From assembly GCA_947588865.1 (NCBI GenBank), contig CANPYQ010000017.1, positions 1-17,601 on the forward strand: a DNA stretch of 17,601 nt, read 5' to 3'. Both the position numbers and the translations under genes were made by a program. Shown one piece after another: positions 1 to 7,805 of this stretch (the stretch's first letter is position 1; each line of letters opens with the position of its first letter). The DNA comes from an uncultured Bacilli bacterium (GTDB lineage: Bacteria; Bacillota_I; Bacilli_A; RF39; UBA660). The notes below the pieces were generated by a model. The model had not been told where the DNA came from and did no database searches. It worked only from the letters and a program-made list of their open reading frames with translations.

Positions 1-60
1 TCCTTTCTACAATTTTTATTTGGCATATCTATTATACCACTTTTTTTGTTTATCAGTCAT
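1..60 (-). promoter_or_regulatory. Promoter and RBS of a leftward gene outside the window
   Basis: Read on the minus strand, bases 60-55 give ATGACT (4 of 6 matches to TTGACA), followed by an 18-base spacer and a perfect TATAAT at 36-31. The strand ends in AGAAAGGA at the window edge, which is a good Shine-Dalgarno sequence. A gene running left therefore probably starts just outside the window, divergently from the sigma factor. Its identity cannot be seen. Confidence 0.6.
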
Positions 61-65
61 AAAGT

Positions 66-94
66 TTAACACAACTTATTATAAAATTAATAAT
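66..94 (+). promoter_or_regulatory. Candidate sigma-A-type promoter for the sigma factor gene
   Basis: TTAACA (66-71), a 17-base spacer and AATAAT (89-94) each match the -35 and -10 consensus at 5 of 6 positions. The site lies 76 bases before the start at 171, back to back with the leftward promoter. Matches like this arise by chance in AT-rich DNA, so confidence is moderate. Confidence 0.4.
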
Positions 95-170
95 GAAGAA
101 TTTTATTTGTTTAAAATTTTGAGAAAAATTAATTTTTAAACTTTAAGAAATAGTTGTGGGGTGTGTACAA

Positions 171-2228
171 ATGGAATATGAACAATTATCCAAAAAAACG
201 AAACAAATGATTAACAGTCCAGATGATCCATTTTATTTATTAAATAATTATATTAATCAAAATTTTGACAGTATATCCAATTATACAGATGCAATTAAAT
301 ATTTTAATAAGTTAAGCAGTTTTTTTAAAGCCTATAATTATGTACCTGATCTAGATTTGTTAATTGAACTTATTACCAAAAATTCCATTTTTAATAAAAT
401 AATTGAAATAATATTTAGTCAATTCAGAACTCAAATTACATCTGGTAAAGCAGAAGAACAATTTGAAGATAGTTTATTATTAACAATAGATACATATTGC
501 ATGTTAAATAATATTGAAATAAATGAGCCAAAAGATATAAATGAAGAGAATTACGATACATCAGAACAAATCGATATGGACACAGTTAAAATGTATTTAA
601 GAGAAATTGGGGAAAGACCATTATTATCTGCTGAACAAGAAAGAACACTTGCTATTAGAGTTGCTGAAGGTGATTCTAAAGCTAGAGAGCTATTTATTGA
701 TAGTAATCTAAAATTAGTAGTAAGCATAGCTAAAAAATATATTAATAGAGGATTATCATTAGAAGACCTAATACAAGAAGGTAATATAGGGCTTATAAAA
801 GCGGTAGATAAATTTGATATATCTAAGGGATATAAATTTTCTACTTATGCAGCTTGGTGGATTAAACAAGAAATAACTAGAGCTATTGTAAATAAAGGTA
901 GAAATATAAGAATTCCGGTATACATGGATAAAAAAGTTAAATTATATAAAAAAACAATAAGTGAAATGGAAAATGAATTAGGTAGAAGTCCAACAATAAA
1001 TGAAATAGCAAAAGAAATGGGTTTATCAATATCAGAAGTGGTTAAATTAGATAGACTTCAGAAAGATACTGAAAGCATTAATGCTTTTGTAGATGATAAT
1101 CAAGATACTGAATTAGAAAATTTTATATCTTCTTCTGAAGAAACACCCGAAGATATAACAATAGATGGAACTCTGCAATCTCAAGTAAGAAGTTTATTTG
1201 AAAAATGTAATTTAAAACCTAAAGAAATAGATGTATTAATGTTGAGATATGGATTTGATGATAAGAAACCTATGACTTTAGATGAAATTGGAAAGCAGTA
1301 TCATTTAACTAGAGAAAGAGTCCGACAAATTGAAGCTAAAGCATTAATGAAGATTAGAAGGTCAAAATATATTAAAGAATTGGCAATATATACTGATTAT
1401 CCAGAACAATCTTTACGAAATATAGAGGAATTTAGAGAAGCAAGGACATTATATAAGAAATTTTTAAAAGATAATTATAGAACTGAAAAAAGGAAAAGTG
1501 AGAATAAAATGAAAAGATCACAAACAATATATGAATATTTCAAAGATTATACTAAAGAACAAGTTGATGAAATGTTAACAAAATTGACTGAAGAAGAAAA
1601 AGCGCTAGTAACAATTCGATATGGAGAAGATTTAAAAAGTCTAGGATCAACAAAATTAACTAAAGAACAAACATACAAATTTTATGGTTCATTAATACCT
1701 AAAATGAAAAGATTATTATCTAATCCTACAGGAGAGATAAAGCCAAGAAAGCCAAGGCAAACAAAAGACAAAGTTCAACAACCAGTAATAAACTCAGAAA
1801 CAGTTGAAGAAACAACTTTAGTACAACCAGAAAAGATAGAAAGAAAATTAATAGATAAACTAGTTGAACCACAAGAACAATCAATAGAAAAAACAACAAA
1901 TAATAATGAAGGAATTACAAAAAAAGATTGTATAAAGGTATTAGAGTTATTAAGAACACCATCATTTTCTCAATTGATGAATACTTTATCAGTCAAAGAA
2001 ACAGTAATCATATCATTAAAATTAGGATATATAGATGGAAAATACTTTTCAACTGAATCTATTTCTGAATTTTTAGGGATAGAGCCATCAGAAGTAATAG
2101 AAACAACAAAGAAAGTATTATTAGTATATAAAGATAAGATAAATAGCTTCATAGATAATGCAATATTAATGGCAACAGATCAAGTAGGTCAAGGAGAAAC
2201 AATATCTATGAAAACTCAAAGTTTATAA
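171..2228 (+). CDS. Sigma-70 family RNA polymerase sigma factor with long C-terminal extension
   Basis: A 685-residue primary- or group-2-like sigma factor that would direct RNA polymerase to promoters. An open frame reaches back to GTG 156, but ATG 171 is preferred because GGGGTG at 158-163 is a well-spaced ribosome binding site. Residues 1-135 are helical and not recognised. Region 1.2 starts near 138 (MYLREIGERPLLSAEQE). Region 2 is about 171-247 and includes FSTYAAWWIKQEITRAI, keeping the Gln and Thr that read the -10. Region 3 follows, with an acidic finger (DNQDTELENFI). Region 4 is about 345-400, with the helix-turn-helix MTLDEIGKQYHLTRERVRQIE. Most such factors end here. This one adds about 285 residues: two degenerate region-4-like modules (about 452-519 and 585-670) joined by a Pro/Glu/Gln/Thr-rich linker. 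The family call is firm. Whether this is the housekeeping factor cannot be told. Confidence 0.93.
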   Translation: MEYEQLSKKTKQMINSPDDPFYLLNNYINQNFDSISNYTDAIKYFNKLSSFFKAYNYVPDLDLLIELITKNSIFNKIIEIIFSQFRTQITSGKAEEQFEDSLLLTIDTYCMLNNIEINEPKDINEENYDTSEQIDMDTVKMYLREIGERPLLSAEQERTLAIRVAEGDSKARELFIDSNLKLVVSIAKKYINRGLSLEDLIQEGNIGLIKAVDKFDISKGYKFSTYAAWWIKQEITRAIVNKGRNIRIPVYMDKKVKLYKKTISEMENELGRSPTINEIAKEMGLSISEVVKLDRLQKDTESINAFVDDNQDTELENFISSSEETPEDITIDGTLQSQVRSLFEKCNLKPKEIDVLMLRYGFDDKKPMTLDEIGKQYHLTRERVRQIEAKALMKIRRSKYIKELAIYTDYPEQSLRNIEEFREARTLYKKFLKDNYRTEKRKSENKMKRSQTIYEYFKDYTKEQVDEMLTKLTEEEKALVTIRYGEDLKSLGSTKLTKEQTYKFYGSLIPKMKRLLSNPTGEIKPRKPRQTKDKVQQPVINSETVEETTLVQPEKIERKLIDKLVEPQEQSIEKTTNNNEGITKKDCIKVLELLRTPSFSQLMNTLSVKETVIISLKLGYIDGKYFSTESISEFLGIEPSEVIETTKKVLLVYKDKINSFIDNAILMATDQVGQGETISMKTQSL

Positions 2229-2468
2229 AAAAATATAAAATGCTAAGTAAAATAAGTATTTCAAAATTTTTTGTAAATGAAACTTTTTCATAATTCAAAT
2301 TAATTCAGGTTATGTTTAGATACAATAGTAAAATTAGTTTTTAATTATATTATAAGATTCATATATGTTATTTATTAAAATATCTTACTAAAAATAATAT
2401 AGTATTCAAAAACAGTATTATGTTAAACAAATTATAAATTAAAATATATACATAAATTATATAATTAG

Positions 2469-2497
2469 TTTAAAAATTCAAAATATTATGGTATATT
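2469..2497 (+). promoter_or_regulatory. Weak candidate promoter for the Bce-type kinase
   Basis: TTTAAA (2469-2474), a 17-base spacer and TATATT (2492-2497) would start transcription near 2504. That would exclude the upstream ATG at 2498 and fit the start at 2522. The rest of the 293-base gap from 2229 is AT-rich, and I see no gene, terminator or recognisable response-regulator remnant in it. Confidence 0.3.
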
Positions 2498-2521
2498 ATG
2501 ACTAGAAAAGAAGTGAATACT

Positions 2522-3532
2522 ATGAAACTAATTGATTATTTAAAAGATAAGTATAAAGAAATAATTTTAAATATAACATCTCTTGTATTAGTATTATCAA
2601 TATTATTAATATTTAATGTAAACTATATGCTTGTGCTTTTTATAAGTTTAATACTAATATTTAATATGTTTATTGTATTAATTTATAATTTTTTAAAAAG
2701 AAGAAGTTTTTATAACGATATAAAAGATACTTTAAATAAATTAGACAAAAAATATTTAATAACTGAAATGTTTACAGAGCCTTATTTTTTAGAAGGCAAA
2801 TTACTTAAAGAATACTTATATGATATAAATAGATCTATGATGGAAAATATAAATACATATAGATATACAACTTTAGAATTTATTGAGTATATTGAAATGT
2901 GGTGTCATGAAATTAAAACACCTCTAGCGACTCTTAACTTATTACTTGAAAACAATAAATCACAAGTTAATGAAAGTATAAAAGAAGAAGTTGAAAAAAT
3001 AGATAATTTAATAGAACAGGTATTATACTTTTCTAGGAGTGGTAATGTAGAAAAAGATTATATGATTAGAAAAATTAATTTAAAAGTTATAGTCGATAAT
3101 GTAATAAAGAAAAATAAAAAAGATTTAATAAGTAAAAAAATAAAAATTAAAATAGACCATTTAGATAATGTTAATACTGATTCTAAATGGTTAGAGTTCA
3201 TACTAAATCAGGTTATAACTAATTCCATTAAATATAGTAGTGATAGTCCTTTTATAGAAATTTATTCAAAAGAATTTAAAAATAATGTAGTACTTTATAT
3301 TAAAGATAATGGAATAGGCATACCAAGCAGTGAAGTATTACGAGTATTTGATAAAGGTTTTACGGGATCAAATGGCAGAAAAAAATATAAATCGACAGGT
3401 ATTGGGTTATATTTATCAAAAAAATTATGTAAAAAGCTAGGCCATGATATAGAAATAGACTCAAAGGTAGATGAATATACATTGGTATATATTATATTTC
3501 CCAAAAGCAGTATGGTAAGTAATTTAAGATAG
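2522..3532 (+). CDS. Bce-type intramembrane-sensing histidine kinase
   Basis: A 336-residue membrane sensor kinase of the BceS family, which reads the state of its partner ABC transporter rather than binding peptide antibiotics itself. Two membrane helices (about 14-31 and 35-56) are joined by only a few residues, so there is no external sensor domain. The H-box WCHEIKTPLA carries the phospho-acceptor His129. The ATPase domain has the N-box (Asn234 in NQVITNSIKYS), G1 DNGIGIP (Asp262), the F-box FDKGFTGSNGR and G2 STGIGLYLS (near 293). ATG 2522 is chosen over ATG 2498 because AGAAGTGA precedes it at good spacing. The ATPase and permease genes follow, but no response regulator gene adjoins, unlike the usual regulator-kinase-ATPase-permease order. 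Confidence 0.9.
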   Translation: MKLIDYLKDKYKEIILNITSLVLVLSILLIFNVNYMLVLFISLILIFNMFIVLIYNFLKRRSFYNDIKDTLNKLDKKYLITEMFTEPYFLEGKLLKEYLYDINRSMMENINTYRYTTLEFIEYIEMWCHEIKTPLATLNLLLENNKSQVNESIKEEVEKIDNLIEQVLYFSRSGNVEKDYMIRKINLKVIVDNVIKKNKKDLISKKIKIKIDHLDNVNTDSKWLEFILNQVITNSIKYSSDSPFIEIYSKEFKNNVVLYIKDNGIGIPSSEVLRVFDKGFTGSNGRKKYKSTGIGLYLSKKLCKKLGHDIEIDSKVDEYTLVYIIFPKSSMVSNLR

Positions 3533-3548
3533 ATTTTCTATCTTTTTT
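3526..3548 (+). terminator. Intrinsic terminator overlapping the kinase stop codon
   Basis: A perfect 7-bp stem, AAGATAG (3526-3532) with CTATCTT (3538-3544), encloses a 5-base loop and runs into a T-tract (3543-3548). It includes the kinase stop codon and separates the kinase transcript from the transporter genes. A second hairpin (TCTTAC/GTAAGA, 3548-3565, followed by TTTT) comes directly after it. Confidence 0.65.
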
Positions 3549-3549
3549 C

Positions 3550-3579
3550 TTACATTTTTGTAAGATTTTGTAATATAAT
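3550..3579 (+). promoter_or_regulatory. Promoter of the Bce-type transporter with BceR-like operator
   Basis: The inverted repeat TTACA-TTTT-TGTAA (3550-3563) exactly fits the TNACA-N4-TGTAA pattern described for BceR-type regulators of Bacillus. A perfect TATAAT (3574-3579) lies 10 bases downstream, so the repeat covers the position of a -35 box; no good -35 hexamer is present. This is the layout of an activator-dependent promoter. Transcription would begin near 3586, about 44 bases before the ATPase start. The operator assignment is by pattern only. Confidence 0.6.
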
Positions 3580-3629
3580 TCGATTTTTAATTATTAATTT
3601 TTATAGTATAATCATTTCGAGGTGAAAAT

Positions 3630-4397
3630 ATGGAGACAGTTTTGAAAATAGATTCTTTAGAAAAATATTATGGAAAAAAAGGGAATCTTACTAAAGCAAT
3701 AGATAATATATCATTTGAGGTAAAAATGGGTGAATTTGTTGCAATAATGGGTGCATCAGGAAGTGGAAAGACAACGTTACTTAACTGTATATCTACAATA
3801 GACAAAGAAACAAGTGGACATATTTATTTGGATGATAAAGATATTACTAAAATAAAAAACAATAAATTGAGTAATTTTAGAAGAAAGCAGTTGGGTTTTA
3901 TATTTCAAGATTTTAATCTTTTAGATACACTTACAGCTAAAGAAAATATTGCTCTTTCTCTTGCTATTAACAAGGAAAAAGCTATTAATATAGATAGCAA
4001 AATAGCTCGTGTCTCAAAAGAACTTGAAATAGAAGATATTTTAAATAAATATCCATATGAAATATCAGGAGGTCAAAAACAAAGAGTAGCTGCCGCTCGT
4101 GCAATTGTAACTAATCCTAAACTTATTTTAGCAGATGAACCAACTGGTGCATTAGACTCTAAATCAGCAAGAATGTTACTGGAAAAGTTAGAAAACTTAA
4201 ATGATGAATTTAAAGCAACTATTCTTATGGTAACACATGATGCTTTTACGGCAAGCTATGCAGATAGAATAATATTTATGAGAGATGGTAAAATATTTTC
4301 TGAAATTGTTAAAGGAGATAAAACTAGAAAAAATTTTTTTCAAGATATACTTGATGTTGTAACTCTCCTTGGAGGTGATTTGGAAAGTGTTGTTTAA
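3630..4397 (+). CDS. BceA-type ABC transporter ATPase
   Basis: A 255-residue ATP-binding subunit of a peptide-antibiotic detoxification transporter. It should drive the neighbouring permease and, with it, control the kinase. Motifs seen: Walker A GASGSGKTT (41-49), Q-loop Gln93 (FIFQDFNLL), signature ISGGQKQR (from 145), Walker B LILADEP with Glu170, D-loop GALD (173-176), and H-loop His203 (VTHD). Length and the phrase ADEPTGALDS are typical of the MacB/LolD/BceA group. The start is set by GAGGTG at 3619-3624, five bases before ATG. It is downstream of the BceR-like operator and overlaps the permease start by 11 bases. The natural substrate cannot be inferred. Confidence 0.93.
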   Translation: METVLKIDSLEKYYGKKGNLTKAIDNISFEVKMGEFVAIMGASGSGKTTLLNCISTIDKETSGHIYLDDKDITKIKNNKLSNFRRKQLGFIFQDFNLLDTLTAKENIALSLAINKEKAINIDSKIARVSKELEIEDILNKYPYEISGGQKQRVAAARAIVTNPKLILADEPTGALDSKSARMLLEKLENLNDEFKATILMVTHDAFTASYADRIIFMRDGKIFSEIVKGDKTRKNFFQDILDVVTLLGGDLESVV

Positions 4398-6429
4398 ATT
4401 ATCCTTAAAAAATATTAAGAAAAGTATAAAAGATTATAGTATATATTTTTTAACTTTAGTATTTGCAGTTTCAATGTTTTATATATTTAACTCTATAGAC
4501 GCACAAAAATCCATATTAGAATTGACTAGTTCCAAAAGTGATTTAATAGAATCTTTAATATTTATAATAGGGTATATATCCATATTTGTATCAATTATAC
4601 TTGGATTTTTAATAGTATATTCAAATAATTTTTTAATAAGAAAAAGAAAAAAAGAAATAGGATTATATGGAACGTTAGGGATGCCTAAAAGAAAAGTTTC
4701 TATGATTCTTGTTATTGAAACTTTACTAATTGGAGTTGTATCTTTAGTAGTCGGCCTTATATTCGGTGTATTTTTATCTCAATTTATAAGTATATTAACA
4801 GCTAAACTATTTGAAGTTAATATGAGTGAGTTTAAATTTATATTTTCATATAATGCATTAACCAAAACACTCATTTATTTTGGAATAATATTTTTGTTTG
4901 TTATGATATTTAATGTACTAACTTTATCAAGATATAAATTAATAGATTTACTTACAGCATCAAGAAAAAATGAAAAGGTTAAATTTAGGAATAAATATGT
5001 AACAGTGATATCCTTTATATTATCTATCGCGCTTCTTGCTTATGCTTATGATCTTCTTTTTAAAGATGCACTTATTATGATGAATAGTGATACTACTAAG
5101 ATGATTATAGCAGGCGCAATTGGGACATTTTTACTATTCTTTTCATTATCAGGTTTCTTAGTAAAAGTTATAAGTTTAAGAAAAAAGACATATTATAGAA
5201 ACCTTAATATGTTTACACTTCAACAAATTAATAGCAAGATAACGTCTACAGTAATATCTACAACAATTATAAGTTTAATGTTACTTTTAACTATCGGAAT
5301 ACTATCCGGTTCTATGTCTCTTGCTAGTGTATTTAACACAGACTTAAAAGAAAATAATTTAACAGATTATACTATAAGGGTATTTGGCAATTATTATATT
5401 GACGATATGGCATCTCAAATTAGTGATTATGAAAAACTAGAAAATTTAGAAAATGAGATTAAAAGTGATGAGTTTAAAAAATATTCTAAAGATCAAGTTT
5501 TATATACTGAGTATGTAGATAAAAATTTAGAATTCAAAGATGTAGTTTTAAATACTGATTTAGAAAATCTAAGAAAAGAATATGGAAATGCAATTGCAAT
5601 TGATTATAAGTTACCTATTATGAAATATTCTGATTATAAAAACCTTATGAATTTATATGGCAAAGATGTAATTGAAATAAATGAGGATGAATACTTAATG
5701 CTTGCTAATATGGATATAGTAAAAGATGTATTGGCTCCATTTCAAAAATCTAAAAAAGGAATAGATTTTAATGGAAAGCATCTAACTCCTAAAGGAGATA
5801 TTATAGATATAGCAATAGAAAATTTCAATTCGTCAGGTAATACTGGGGTAATAGTAATTAATGATAACCTAATAAATGATTTAGATATAATTTACATAAA
5901 TATAGTGGGTAATTATGTAAATACCAAGGATGTAGAATCTTTAGAAGAAAATTTTAAAAATTATGTTTTTATTAATTTTCATAGATATGTAGATGCATCT
6001 TTCAATGTGGATACCAAAACAGATATGGAATCATCTAGTATAGGTATAAAAGCTATGTTAATATTTATAGGATTATATTTAGGAATTACATTCGCAATTA
6101 CAAGTGCGACTATACTTGCAATAGGGGAGTTAAGTCGTGCTTCTGACAACAAAAATAGATATAAAATTTTAAAAGAATTGGGGGCTAGTGGAGGGATGCT
6201 CAATCGCTCACTATTAACACAAATTTTAGTAATTTTCTTATTCCCTCTTGTAATAGCCCTCATACATAGTTATTTTGGACTTAGAGAAATTAATAATCTT
6301 GTTGTAGTATTTACAAAAGTAGATTTGACTTCTAATATATTATTGACTACATTATTTATGATAGTAGTATATGGAGGATATTTATTTATTACTTATAAAT
6401 GTAGTAAAGGATTGATTAAAAACAAATAA
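4387..6429 (+). CDS. BceB-type ABC transporter permease
   Basis: A 680-residue FtsX-like permease with about ten membrane helices. One helix lies near the start (FLTLVFAVSMFYIF). Helices 2-4 follow in the first FtsX-like unit, 5-7 up to about residue 316, and 8-10 after about 553. A large outside domain of roughly 235 residues lies between helices 7 and 8. That layout is diagnostic of BceB, where the loop contacts peptide antibiotics or lipid II cycle intermediates. GTG 4387 is chosen as start: GGAGGTG at 4371-4377 lies inside the ATPase gene nine bases upstream, and the resulting N-terminus (LFKLSLKNIKKS) matches the family. A TTG at 4369 is upstream of the ribosome binding site and unlikely. 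Translation is probably coupled to the ATPase. Confidence 0.92.
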   Translation: MLFKLSLKNIKKSIKDYSIYFLTLVFAVSMFYIFNSIDAQKSILELTSSKSDLIESLIFIIGYISIFVSIILGFLIVYSNNFLIRKRKKEIGLYGTLGMPKRKVSMILVIETLLIGVVSLVVGLIFGVFLSQFISILTAKLFEVNMSEFKFIFSYNALTKTLIYFGIIFLFVMIFNVLTLSRYKLIDLLTASRKNEKVKFRNKYVTVISFILSIALLAYAYDLLFKDALIMMNSDTTKMIIAGAIGTFLLFFSLSGFLVKVISLRKKTYYRNLNMFTLQQINSKITSTVISTTIISLMLLLTIGILSGSMSLASVFNTDLKENNLTDYTIRVFGNYYIDDMASQISDYEKLENLENEIKSDEFKKYSKDQVLYTEYVDKNLEFKDVVLNTDLENLRKEYGNAIAIDYKLPIMKYSDYKNLMNLYGKDVIEINEDEYLMLANMDIVKDVLAPFQKSKKGIDFNGKHLTPKGDIIDIAIENFNSSGNTGVIVINDNLINDLDIIYINIVGNYVNTKDVESLEENFKNYVFINFHRYVDASFNVDTKTDMESSSIGIKAMLIFIGLYLGITFAITSATILAIGELSRASDNKNRYKILKELGASGGMLNRSLLTQILVIFLFPLVIALIHSYFGLREINNLVVVFTKVDLTSNILLTTLFMIVVYGGYLFITYKCSKGLIKNK

Positions 6430-6434
6430 TTATA

Positions 6435-6488
6435 TAAAAAATTCAAGAGTTTATGTAAATTTGAACTTTACCTACTCTTGATTTTTTT
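6435..6488. terminator. Bidirectional intrinsic terminator
   Basis: TCAAGAGT (6443-6450) pairs with ACTCTTGA (6474-6481), and an inner GTAAA/TTTAC stem extends the hairpin. It is flanked by an A-run on the left and T-run on the right, so it can end transcription of the permease (plus) and of the collagen-like gene (minus). Confidence 0.8.
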
Positions 6489-6514
6489 CATTCTTCAAAT
6501 AATCTATATAAATA

Positions 6515-7657
6515 TTATTTTAACTTTTGAATAATGATTGTAACCGCAGGGCTTACTAAAGATGATTCAGTTGAGAGCAAGTCTATAGAAGGACTTTCTA
6601 CAATAATGGGGTATTTTCCTAAATTAGTTAGTTGACACCATTCTTTTCCTGTAGTACAATTAATGATCCCATATCCTGTGACTAGTGTTGGCTTTGAGGT
6701 ATCACCCCAAACAGAAGTTCCTGTATATATCGTACTTTCTCCAACTTTTTTAAATCCAATGGATATTACGTTGGATCCTGGCTGTTGACCATTTTGCGCA
6801 CTTGTACGAACAACAGCGCTAAAATCTACTCTATAAAGCCCAGCATTTAAGAATGTTATGGTATTATTTCTAGTATTTAGATAAAAACTAGATGTAGTAT
6901 CTATTGTTTTTGATGCAATTGGTAAATTATCGTTATTTTCTACTGTCACGCTACCATTTTGTAGATCTTTGACAGTGGTTAGAAAAAATGCTATAGGGAT
7001 TTCTAAAGGACCAGGAATTCCTTGAGGTCCTTGGGGCCCTTCCGGACCAGTATCTCCTTTTAATCCTTGTTTACCTTGAGGCCCTTCTTCCCCTCGAGGA
7101 CCAGCTGGTCCTTGAATTCCTTGAGGTCCTTGGGGCCCTTCCGGACCAGTATCTCCCTTTAATCCTTGTTTACCTTGAGGCCCTTTAATAGGACCTACAT
7201 TTATCCAGCTTTTTGATTTTTCAGACCATACATATAAATCAGTATCTACTAAATATGAATCACCTGGATTACCGGTTGGATGGGCTGATGTAAGTGCATT
7301 ATAAGAATCGTAGTTTCCTAGAATAGTAACACTTGTCCCATCTGTTCCATTTTCTCCTTGAGGACCAGTAGGACCTATATTACCTTTAGGGCCTATTGGA
7401 CCAGTAGGACCAATTTCACCTTGCGGTATCATAAAATCCAACATTATATTTCCATTTTCATTGGTACTAGATACATCAGCATTACTACCAGGTGGAAGTG
7501 TTTCAGTATTTCTTATTTCAATATTGACCGCACTCACGCCAGTAGGTCCGGTAGGTCCAGTTATGCCTATACAATAACAGTTACAAACTTTAGGATGTTT
7601 ATTTTTAAAATCTTCTATATATTTTATAGCTTTTTTAAAAGCTTCATTATTATCCAT
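6515..7657 (-). CDS. Collagen-like surface protein with C-terminal jelly-roll-like domain
   Basis: A 380-residue protein with three Gly-X-Y blocks. There is a short GITGPTGPTG stretch after a Cys-rich N-terminus (CNCYC, 25-29), about ten triplets at 80-109, and about nineteen at 159-217. Between them are compact spacer domains of kinds seen in clostridial collagen-like and phage-fibre proteins. Residues 218-380 form a beta-rich C-terminal domain resembling the C1q/TNF-like trimerising heads of BclA-type exosporium proteins. No signal peptide or LPXTG anchor is visible. ATG 7657 is used rather than ATG 7675 because AAAGGAG (7666-7672) precedes it by 8 bases. A sigma-K-like promoter lies just upstream, so an outer spore-layer filament is plausible. 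Local GC is high because of Gly and Pro codons. Confidence 0.88.
   Translation of the reverse strand: MDNNEAFKKAIKYIEDFKNKHPKVCNCYCIGITGPTGPTGVSAVNIEIRNTETLPPGSNADVSSTNENGNIMLDFMIPQGEIGPTGPIGPKGNIGPTGPQGENGTDGTSVTILGNYDSYNALTSAHPTGNPGDSYLVDTDLYVWSEKSKSWINVGPIKGPQGKQGLKGDTGPEGPQGPQGIQGPAGPRGEEGPQGKQGLKGDTGPEGPQGPQGIPGPLEIPIAFFLTTVKDLQNGSVTVENNDNLPIASKTIDTTSSFYLNTRNNTITFLNAGLYRVDFSAVVRTSAQNGQQPGSNVISIGFKKVGESTIYTGTSVWGDTSKPTLVTGYGIINCTTGKEWCQLTNLGKYPIIVESPSIDLLSTESSLVSPAVTIIIQKLK
7015..7185 (-). repeat. Near-perfect 72-bp direct repeat in the collagen region
   Basis: Bases 7015-7086 and 7114-7185 are the same apart from one T/C difference, at an offset of 99 bases. This equals 33 residues or eleven Gly-X-Y triplets, encoding GPQGKQGLKGDTGPEGPQ twice. 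It indicates recent in-frame duplication and a site where copy number could change. Confidence 0.92.
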
Positions 7658-7677
7658 AAAAAGAGCTCCTTTCATAA

Positions 7678-7706
7678 TATTCTATGGCGTTATACTCATT
7701 TTGGTT
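7678..7706 (-). promoter_or_regulatory. Sigma-K-like promoter of the collagen-like gene
   Basis: On the minus strand, AAC (7706-7704) is followed by 17 bases and CATAGAATA (7686-7678). This fits the Bacillus sigma-K pattern mAC-N16/17-CATANNNTA. The ribosome binding site ATGAAAGGAG begins two bases further on, so the leader would be very short. The same arrangement occurs before the gene at 15040. Confidence 0.55.
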
Positions 7707-7782
7707 TAATATAAAATAATTATATAAGGTAACAAAAATTTAAAAAAGTAAAAAAATTTCATTTAAAATACACATAATAATG

Positions 7783-7805
7783 TATAATGAAATTAGAGGT
7801 GTTTT
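7783..7805 (+). promoter_or_regulatory. -10 element and RBS of the two-component operon
   Basis: A perfect TATAAT (7783-7788), with no convincing -35 box, lies 17 bases before the response regulator start. The ribosome binding site AGAGGTG occupies 7795-7801, so the leader is very short. An imperfect repeat ATACA-N8-TGTAT (7768-7785) overlaps the -10 and might be a regulator site. That part is weak. Confidence 0.45.

Noticed and set aside
2229..2521. Remnant of a response regulator gene before the Bce-type kinase
   Set aside because: No receiver or winged-helix motif could be read in any frame of this AT-rich stretch.
7015..7185. CRISPR array
   Set aside because: Only two 72-bp units at 99-bp spacing, both coding for Gly-X-Y triplets within one gene.
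7358..7714. 118-residue plus-strand open frame
   Set aside because: It is antisense to the collagen-like gene and reflects the Gly/Pro repeat composition (Arg/Thr/Ser-rich product). It has no suitable ribosome binding site.
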